From Candidatus Aenigmatarchaeota archaeon (lineage in GTDB: Archaea; Aenigmatarchaeota; Aenigmatarchaeia; CG10238-14): DNA of 20,314 nucleotides. Below, in pieces: positions 16,347 to 20,314 of the stretch (the first letter of the stretch is position 1; each line of letters starts with the position of its first letter). The position numbers were made by a program, and so were the translations under genes. The stretch is from positions 1 through 20,314 of the forward strand of contig JAPLUX010000011.1 of NCBI GenBank assembly GCA_026397455.1. Direction: 5' to 3'. The notes beneath the pieces are model-generated. The model was not told the DNA's origin, ran no database searches, and worked only from the letters and a program-made list of their open reading frames with translations.

Positions 16347-16771
16347 TGGCAAGAGGAATGTTTTCCGCAAGAGGATTGAAAAAGAAGAGACAAAACTACA
16401 AATGGAAAGATGTAAAATACATGAGAAGACAGTTACAGTTGGTTAAAAAGAATCCTCTAGAAGGGGCGCCAAGGGGCAGAGGTATTGTCATTGACAAAAG
16501 AACTGTAGAACAGAAACAACCTCACTCAGGTCTTATAAAAGCTGTACGTGTTCAGTTGATAAAGAATAACGTTCAAGTCACTGCTTTTGTTCCTGGTTCT
16601 GGTGCTATAGATATGATTAATGAACATGATGAAGTCATAATTGAAGGAGTTGGGGGCAGTCAAGGCGGTCCTGTAGGAAGTCAGTGGGGATTGAAGTATA
16701 AAGTTGTTACTGTTAATGGAATCGATCTTCAACAAATTCTTTCTGGGAAAAAACAAAAACCTGTGAGATAA
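16346..16771 (+). CDS. rps12: Ribosomal protein uS12 (S12P), divergent decoding loops
   Basis: The 141-residue small-subunit decoding-centre protein matches the archaeal length, with a basic N-terminus (ARGLKKKRQNYKWKD), the APRGRGIVIDKR segment and VRVQLIKNNVQVTAFVPG. The loop usually KQPNSAIRK reads KQPHSGLIK, and the loop usually GDIPGVR reads GSQWGLK. Both face the A-site codon in known ribosomes. AGGTG (16336-16340) is 5 nt from ATG 16346, which I prefer over the adjacent ATG at 16343. It follows nusA and abuts rps7 with no gap. Confidence 0.93.
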   Translation: MARGMFSARGLKKKRQNYKWKDVKYMRRQLQLVKKNPLEGAPRGRGIVIDKRTVEQKQPHSGLIKAVRVQLIKNNVQVTAFVPGSGAIDMINEHDEVIIEGVGGSQGGPVGSQWGLKYKVVTVNGIDLQQILSGKKQKPVR

Positions 16772-17374
16772 ATGGCTGAAATAAAACTTTTCAACAGATG
16801 GTCCTTTCAAGGAGTTGAAGTAAAAGATCTAGGACTCAAACCTTACATTAATCTACAACCTATAGTCATTCCAAAGACTGGTGGAAGGTATAGCAATCGT
16901 CAATTCTACAAGTCCAAGATGAACATCGTTGAAAGACTCGTTAATAAATTGATGGTTCCTGGTCACAAATCAAAAAAACATCTCTTAACATCCGGTCTAT
17001 GCACAGGAAAAACACAGACGATATTTAAACTAGTAAAAGAAGTTTTTGAAAAATTGGAGAAAAAAACTAACATGAACCCGATTGAGATTCTTGTCAGGGC
17101 TTTGGAGAATGCAGCGTTGAGGGAAGAAATAACTTCTTATCAGATGGGTGGTATGATGGTCAGAAAAGCTGTCATAACTTCACCACAAAGAAGAGTTGAT
17201 GCTGCACTTTCAGTGATAGTTCAATCCACCTACAGGAAATCGTTCGGAAAGAAACTATCTACGGCAGACGCTCTGTTCAATGAAATTCTTTATGCTTATC
17301 AGAATGATGCTTCTAAGTCAGAAGCGATAAAAGAGAAAGAAAGGATTGAAAGGGAAGCTGGTGGAGCTAGATAA
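16772..17374 (+). CDS. rps7: Ribosomal protein uS7 (S7P)
   Basis: The 200-residue protein binds the 3' major domain of 16S rRNA and lines the E site. Diagnostic parts are the N-terminal FNRWSFQGVEVKD, LVNKLMVPG, TNMNPIEILVRALENAALREE (about 95-116) and ITSPQRRVDAALSVIVQ (about 136-152). The C-terminal helix ends in a lysine/glutamate-rich tail. The ATG directly follows the uS12 stop. Last gene of the operon in view. The translation elongation factor genes that often follow in other archaea are not here; an accessory region begins instead. Confidence 0.96.
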   Translation: MAEIKLFNRWSFQGVEVKDLGLKPYINLQPIVIPKTGGRYSNRQFYKSKMNIVERLVNKLMVPGHKSKKHLLTSGLCTGKTQTIFKLVKEVFEKLEKKTNMNPIEILVRALENAALREEITSYQMGGMMVRKAVITSPQRRVDAALSVIVQSTYRKSFGKKLSTADALFNEILYAYQNDASKSEAIKEKERIEREAGGAR

Positions 17375-17406
17375 AAGAGAAATATCAAGTAATTTGATTA
17401 AATATA

Positions 17407-17471
17407 TTTTTTCTGTGTATACATTAAATCATAAATAAAATAGGTCGGTATGATACCGAGTAACCTTTTTT
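17407..17471 (+). terminator. Possible transcription end of the rpo/rps operon
   Basis: There are two T-rich tracts. T6 at 17407-17412 begins 32 nt after the uS7 stop. A second T6 at 17466-17471 follows a palindrome, TCGGTATGATACCGA (17445-17459), that can form a 6-bp stem with a TGA loop. Archaeal termination depends mainly on T tracts, so either could be used. The palindrome might instead be a binding site or the start of a small RNA. Confidence 0.4.
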
Positions 17472-17557
17472 GAAATTAAAAATGTGTTCTTTGGTACATT
17501 TTACTGGCTTAAAGCTTGACTTCCTGTAGAAGTTAGTCTAATACTAGTTATATTCAA

Positions 17558-17597
17558 TTCAGCAAAACACACTCGGGGATTTTTCACTCGCAAATTT
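17558..17597 (+). repeat. 5' inverted arm flanking accessory gene 1
   Basis: TTCAGCAAAAC (17558-17568) is the exact complement of 18487-18497, and GGGGATTTTTCAC (17575-17587) of 18433-18445. The two blocks occur in matching order on either side of the gene, with about 41 extra bases between the blocks in the 3' arm. Confidence 0.75.
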
Positions 17598-17611
17598 CTC
17601 GCCACTTCGTT

Positions 17612-17627
17612 CCTCGCGTAATTATCC
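17612..17627 (+). repeat. Direct repeat before accessory gene 1
   Basis: CCTCGCGTAATTATCC; the copy at 18721-18736 before accessory gene 2 differs at one of 16 bases. Both lie shortly upstream of the gene's promoter. Confidence 0.7.
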
Positions 17628-17670
17628 AAAAATAATGTCATTATTAATAGGTAACAAAAATATAGAAAGA

Positions 17671-17683
17671 TTTAAATCCTTTA
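17671..17683 (+). promoter_or_regulatory. Promoter of accessory gene 1
   Basis: TTTAAATCCTTTA is a TATA box about 33 nt before the ATG at 17708. The same 13 bases recur at 20114-20126 before accessory gene 4. Confidence 0.6.
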
Positions 17684-17707
17684 GTGCCCTCCAATTAGTA
17701 AGATAAG

Positions 17708-18418
17708 ATGAATCTTGAAAGATTAGGAAAGTACTTAACTGGTGGAAGTGTTGTTGCAGGTTTGACTGATTTAGCAGCAATAATTCATGAAAAAATAACT
17801 ATTGACAATTTATCACGAGATCTTCAGACGTTTATTCAGAATAATAATGTTAGTAAAGAGACCCTGGAAAAAACCTTACAAAAACTTTCAGAAGTAAAAG
17901 ATGTTACTTTTAGTTATGCCACTTATAGCGGAGAACATGGTTTAACAAGCGTGAATCCTCTAAAGTTCGCACATGCTTATTTAAATGGTGTTGGTGGGAA
18001 GTCCGGTGATTTTAGTTATATTGATTTTTCAAATTTTGATTTTGTTTTTAAAGAATGGTCAAGAGATGTTGGTGGCTGGGGTTCTAGTTTAACATTTGTT
18101 GATGGTAGAACTGCCGGTGGTTATGCCCTCGGTAATATAGTTGAAAAGATTGGTGGGTTTGGTATTCAAAGACAATTAAACGTGGTTGAAAACACAAAAA
18201 ATACAATTCAATCTCATCAAAACCAATTTAACACTGCTTTGTTTGCTCTTATCCCAATAGGAATTGTGACAGCTATCGGTAGTTATTATTACTTACGTTC
18301 TGGCGGAGGAACAAAAATAAAAAGAACATTAGGAAGATTCTATGAGAAACATATAAGAACTCCATTAGCAATGAGAAGAATGGAAGGTTATCAAAACGTT
18401 TTGTATGGTCATATCTAA
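17708..18418 (+). CDS. Accessory gene 1: unrecognised membrane protein
   Basis: The 236-residue protein matches no family I recognise. Residues about 12-27 are weakly hydrophobic (GGSVVAGLTDLAAIIH). A glycine/aromatic-rich middle follows (VGGKSGDFSYIDFSNFDFVFKEW), then a clear transmembrane helix near 178-198 (LFALIPIGIVTAIGSYYYL) and a basic tail (KIKRTLGRFYEKHIRTP). The basic tail suggests that the C-terminus is cytoplasmic and the long N-terminal part is outside or membrane-associated. The gene has its own TATA box and no SD. The repeated palindromic element begins 4 nt after the stop. An invented function would be unjustified. Confidence 0.7.
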   Translation: MNLERLGKYLTGGSVVAGLTDLAAIIHEKITIDNLSRDLQTFIQNNNVSKETLEKTLQKLSEVKDVTFSYATYSGEHGLTSVNPLKFAHAYLNGVGGKSGDFSYIDFSNFDFVFKEWSRDVGGWGSSLTFVDGRTAGGYALGNIVEKIGGFGIQRQLNVVENTKNTIQSHQNQFNTALFALIPIGIVTAIGSYYYLRSGGGTKIKRTLGRFYEKHIRTPLAMRRMEGYQNVLYGHI

Positions 18419-18420
18419 AT

Positions 18421-18701
18421 ATTTTCGCGCTCGTGAAAAATCCCCTCGTTCTTTCCTTCAACTCGTCAAGCCGAGTCAAAGTAAAGGTTTTGCTGAACTC
18501 TTCGCCGTTATTATATTTCTTAAGATAGTCGGCTCGTCCTCACTCGTTGTATTGTGACATGTGACTTATCTCGTTCGGAGAACATAACACCTTTTATGCG
18601 CTTGCCTTCTCCTATCGTCGAATGCGGTTCTTACGAACAAATTAAAATAAACTGCGTTATTATTAATTTCGCATAAAAGGGTCCGTTGACCTCGGGGCGC
18701 C
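18421..18701 (+). repeat. Palindromic cassette element, copy 1
   Basis: The parts in order are as follows. The 3' arm complementary to the DNA before accessory gene 1 is at 18423-18445 and 18487-18497. A block around TATTATATTTCTTAAGATAG (18509-18528) is shared with copies 2 and 3. The core (18586-18680) comes next, then the 5' arm of accessory gene 2 (18684-18701). GC-rich arms stand out from the AT-rich surroundings. Confidence 0.8.
18586..18680 (+). repeat. Core of element copy 1
   Basis: It starts with AACACCTTTTATGCGC (18586-18601) and has a variable 35-nt middle. It ends with a 44-nt module (18637-18680) that matches copies 2 and 3 at 42-43 of 44 positions. The outer ends CCTTTTATGC/GCATAAAAGG pair. 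The module contains its own AT hairpin (AAATTAA ... TTAATTT). Confidence 0.85.
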
Positions 18702-18720
18702 AATTGTCCCGTCGCAAGCT

Positions 18721-18736
18721 CCTCGCGTAATTACCC
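18721..18736 (+). repeat. Direct repeat before accessory gene 2
   Basis: CCTCGCGTAATTACCC; 15 of 16 bases match 17612-17627. It precedes a TATA-like GTTTAATG (18761-18768), which is about 30 nt before the ATG at 18795. Confidence 0.7.
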
Positions 18737-18794
18737 CGTTTATAAAGGAAAAGGATAAAAGTTTAATGTTATATTTTATTAGAAGAGTGAAAAT

Positions 18795-19094
18795 ATGGAA
18801 ACAAGAGGATGGGTTCCTGCTGATGAATTCCTTCTGCAAGGTGCCACATCGAAATATGATGGTATTGATGGGCTTGCATATCAATGTTTAAGATTAGGAT
18901 CATTAAAAAAAGGTCAAATAAGAATATATTTTAGCTTAATAAGGCAACAATCAAAAATTGAATCTGAATATGATATAAAAATAATCCCCAAAGCAGAACA
19001 TGCTATAATGAGAAATAATCTAATAGTGCTTCCAGAAAACATAAGAGAACAATATGAAAAAAATAGAAAAAGACTTGAAGAACTGGAAAATTAA
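18795..19094 (+). CDS. Accessory gene 2: unrecognised small soluble protein
   Basis: The 99-residue protein has no hydrophobic segment. The N-terminal part (METRGWVPADEFLLQGATSK) and the middle (LGSLKKGQIRIYFSLIRQQ, about 34-52, predicted strands) look like a compact mixed fold. The C-terminal third is a charged helix (NIREQYEKNRKRLEELEN) suited to a coiled coil. No family recognised. The gene stands inside an 18-base inverted pair (18684-18701 / 19164-19181). A 19-codon frame starts on its stop (TAATG). Base composition is AT-rich like the host genes. Confidence 0.65.
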   Translation: METRGWVPADEFLLQGATSKYDGIDGLAYQCLRLGSLKKGQIRIYFSLIRQQSKIESEYDIKIIPKAEHAIMRNNLIVLPENIREQYEKNRKRLEELEN

Positions 19095-19153
19095 TGGACG
19101 AAAAAGTGCCAATGACTGCAGAAGAATTTCATAAAAAATTATATTCTTTATAA
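19094..19153 (+). CDS. Possible 19-residue microprotein coupled to accessory gene 2
   Basis: MDEKVPMTAEEFHKKLYSL. Its ATG overlaps the previous stop by one base. Its stop lies 6 nt before the TTTCG that opens element copy 2; the gaps for genes 1 and 3 are 4 and 7 nt. That matching spacing is the main reason to list it. It may be a real small gene or the remnant of a longer one. Confidence 0.35.
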   Translation: MDEKVPMTAEEFHKKLYSL

Positions 19154-19157
19154 AAAA

Positions 19158-19393
19158 TTTTTCGGCGCCCCTCGGTCAACGCTTCGTCAATATTATATTC
19201 TTTTTAGATAGTCGACTTGTCTCAGTCGCATTATGAAATTGATGTTTTTGAATTCAGCTCCTTCGAGAATCTAACACCTTTTATACGCTTGCGCTCCTCA
19301 TTCTTGCGGTGCTCGGTGCTTCGCACAAATTAAAATAAACTTCGTTATTATTAATTTCGTATAAAAGGTTCCGTACGCCATTTGAAGTGCTCG
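19158..19393 (+). repeat. Palindromic cassette element, copy 2
   Basis: The 3' arm of cassette 2 is GGCGCCCCTCGGTCAACG (19164-19181), complementary at 16 of 18 positions to 18684-18701. The shared block TATTATATTCTTTTTAGATA (19191-19210) continues into GTCGACTTGTC. The core is 19273-19368 and the 5' arm of cassette 3 is 19373-19393. Confidence 0.8.
19273..19368 (+). repeat. Core of element copy 2
   Basis: AACACCTTTTATACGC (19273-19288), a variable 36-nt GC-richer middle, and the 44-nt conserved module (19325-19368). The outer ends CCTTTTATACG/CGTATAAAAGG pair over 11 bp. The G-to-A change in the left arm (compared with copy 1) is matched by C-to-T in the right arm. Confidence 0.85.
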
Positions 19394-19432
19394 CTAATAA
19401 ACAATTTAAGTTTAATTGTTCTAATAAAAATC

Positions 19433-19912
19433 ATGCAAAATATTCCAGAATATAAAATTGCCACTAGGACTATAAAAGATGTAGGAAAGGATTTAGGAAG
19501 ATGTTTATTGAAAGTTTCTTATCCTATAACTGGTTTATTACCAATAAGATGTCAAGAATATTTGCATAAACATTTCGAATCTTACAATCCTGTAAATGCT
19601 ACATACGTATCTTCAATTACTCAAGAAATTGCTGCAATGCCTTTATTTTTATACGGTGGGGATTTAGTAGGTGGAAGTAAAATTATTTTTAATGTCAATC
19701 AAAACATGGCACTAGGGATACCCCTTACACTTTTAGGGGCTTATAACATATTTGAACCAATTGCAAGATGCGCAATAACTACTAAAGATAAAGAAGGAAT
19801 TGGTTCTATGGTATTGAAGGGACCATTAGTTCCAGCGAGGTATCTTTATGATAAACGTAAACAAGCAATTATTGAATTACAAAAAGAATTATTTCCTACT
19901 ACTACGATTTAA
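19433..19912 (+). CDS. Accessory gene 3: unrecognised small membrane protein
   Basis: The 159-residue protein is taken from ATG 19433. An in-frame TTG at 19382 lies inside the element arm, and the TATA region (19404-19416) is about 25 nt before 19433, so a leaderless start fits better. Two hydrophobic segments lie near 58-78 (ITQEIAAMPLFLYGGDLVGG) and 92-110 (MALGIPLTLLGAYNIF). Charged ends face each other (KIATRTIKDVGKDLGR; ARYLYDKRKQAIIELQKEL), suggesting a helical hairpin with both ends in the cytoplasm. No family recognised. Like gene 1 it is a membrane protein with a basic terminus, flanked by complementary arms. Confidence 0.65.
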   Translation: MQNIPEYKIATRTIKDVGKDLGRCLLKVSYPITGLLPIRCQEYLHKHFESYNPVNATYVSSITQEIAAMPLFLYGGDLVGGSKIIFNVNQNMALGIPLTLLGAYNIFEPIARCAITTKDKEGIGSMVLKGPLVPARYLYDKRKQAIIELQKELFPTTTI

Positions 19913-19917
19913 TAAAA

Positions 19918-20105
19918 AATTTCGCAGCTCGCACTTCAAACCTCCACTTCGTTTTGTCCATATTCTATTTGTTCTTAGATAGGGAGGCGTACAACACCTT
20001 TTATACGCTTCAGCCTTCGGCTTCGGTGCTACGCACAAATTAAAATAAACTTCGTTATTATTAATTTCGCATAAAAGGTTCCGGATGCAATTCCGATTTT
20101 CCGCT
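19918..20105 (+). repeat. Palindromic cassette element, copy 3
   Basis: The 3' arm of cassette 3 is in two pieces, GCACTTCAAA (19931-19940) and GGCGTAC (19986-19992). They pair with TTTGAAGTGC (19381-19390) and GTACGCC (19373-19379). The 45 unpaired bases between them hold the shared block (ATATTCTATTTGTTCTTAGA, 19960-19979). The core is 19993-20078. The DNA after it (to about 20105) should be the 5' arm of cassette 4; its partner lies beyond the window. Confidence 0.8.
19993..20078 (+). repeat. Core of element copy 3
   Basis: AACACCTTTTATACGC (19993-20008), a shorter 26-nt middle forming a CAGCCTTCGGCTTCGG-type hairpin, and the 44-nt module (20035-20078). The module differs from copies 1 and 2 at one base each. 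Confidence 0.85.
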
Positions 20106-20113
20106 AAAATAAC

Positions 20114-20126
20114 TTTAAATCCTTTA
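20114..20126 (+). promoter_or_regulatory. Promoter of accessory gene 4
   Basis: TTTAAATCCTTTA is identical to 17671-17683. A strong ribosome-binding site GGGTGAT (20146-20152) follows, 5 nt before the ATG at 20158. Confidence 0.6.
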
Positions 20127-20157
20127 CAGTGTTTTATAGTACTAAGGGTGATAAAAA

Positions 20158-20314
20158 ATGGGTGAATTAGAGGTCGGCCAGGAAGTTAAAACGAAAATAG
20201 CTCAATATTTTGATAAAGATGAACAAAGATGCCCTGGACCAGGAAATGCAACAGTCACAATTCCAATGGGTACTATAGGTAAAGTTTCAAAATTAAAAAA
20301 TCTGCCAGTTTTCA
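20158..20314 (+). CDS. Accessory gene 4: unrecognised protein, 3' end outside window
   Basis: 52 residues are visible: MGELEVGQEVKTKIAQYF, then CPGPGNATVTIPMGTIGKV. The pattern VGQEV ... VTIPMGTIGKV looks like a small beta barrel of the SH3/KOW kind, in which a short strand plus GTIGKV forms a turn. That is a fold guess only. ATG and SD are clear. It is the fourth plus-strand gene placed directly after a copy of the palindromic element. Confidence 0.6.
   Translation, partial: MGELEVGQEVKTKIAQYFDKDEQRCPGPGNATVTIPMGTIGKVSKLKNLPVF

Larger units (their letters stand above)
17375..17707. other. Intergenic region before the first accessory gene
   Basis: 333 nt with no convincing gene. In order it holds T tracts, the 15-nt palindrome at 17445-17459, a small hairpin ACTTC/GAAGT (17519-17533), and the 5' inverted arm of the first cassette (17558-17597). 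It then holds a 16-nt direct repeat (17612-17627, recurring at 18721), a second perfect palindrome AATAATGTCATTATT (17631-17645) and a TATA box (17671-17677). Confidence 0.6.

Noticed and set aside
17631..17645. Degenerate fourth copy of the 44-nt module near 17620-17660
   Set aside because: AATAATGTCATTATT resembles the AT hairpin of the module, but the conserved flanks (ACAAATTAAAATAAAC and ATAAAAGG) are missing; kept only as a palindrome of unknown role.
17558..18497. Insertion sequence with terminal inverted repeats around accessory gene 1
   Set aside because: The enclosed protein is a small membrane protein with no transposase motif. The same arrangement recurs with different arms around other genes.
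18663..18884. Minus-strand frame in element copy 1, and the similar one at 18273-18479
   Set aside because: They cross the palindromic arms and the promoter or coding part of plus-strand genes, and have no SD or TATA support; chance open frames.
19382..19432. Upstream TTG start for accessory gene 3
   Set aside because: It lies in the cassette arm and upstream of the TATA region; translation from the ATG at 19433 fits the promoter.
18586..20078. Classical integron attC sites
   Set aside because: The R'' (RYYYAAC) and R' (GTTRRRY) cores are not consistently present. ATCTAAC in copy 2 fits R'', but copies 1 and 3 do not, and the right ends read GGTTCCG or GGGTCCG. The arrangement is integron-like but the consensus is not met, so I do not call it an integron.
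18421..20105. CRISPR array
   Set aside because: Only three copies, spaced by whole genes of 300-480 bp, with long palindromic units; no short regular repeats or spacers and no cas genes in view.

Overview
The window is archaeal and very AT-rich. Archaeal hallmarks are the split RNA polymerase subunits (B''/B' and A'/A''), an archaeal-type threonyl-tRNA synthetase, an ATP-dependent DNA ligase, a TrmB-family regulator, TATA-type promoters with leaderless or GGTG-led starts, and bulge-helix-bulge (BHB) tRNA introns. Compact genes and divergent ribosomal proteins suggest a DPANN-type lineage; that placement is inference.

Left part (1-8000): a tRNA-Gln(UUG) gene runs off the left edge on the minus strand. 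It is broken by two tiny introns in view and probably a third beyond the edge. A LAGLIDADG homing endonuclease gene overlaps its 5' end. Next come a small HPF-like protein, threonyl-tRNA synthetase, a TrmB-type regulator (tail to tail with thrS), ATP-dependent DNA ligase and a nitroreductase (divergent, sharing a promoter region), and a membrane-anchored surface protein.

Middle (7990-17374): tRNA-Tyr with a 43-nt canonical intron, 5S rRNA, and tRNA-Asp with a 23-nt intron at the unusual position 24/25. These lead into the transcription/translation operon rpoH-rpoB2-rpoB1-rpoA1-rpoA2-rpl30e-nusA-rps12-rps7. Most junctions in it are 4-base stop/start overlaps, which indicates tight translational coupling.

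Right part (17375-20314): an accessory region of four small unrecognised genes, all on the plus strand, each with its own TATA box. They are separated by copies of one complex palindromic element. Each copy holds a nearly invariant 44-nt module (1-2 differences among three copies) and a shared block around TTAGATAG. The sequence just before each gene is complementary to the sequence just after the same gene, with arms that differ from gene to gene. In each case the element begins 4-7 nt after a stop codon. This is what an array of exchangeable gene cassettes would look like if each element folded into a hairpin when its cassette was circular. It resembles integron logic, but the integron core consensus is not met and no recombinase is in view. 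I consider this array the best candidate for an undescribed system here.
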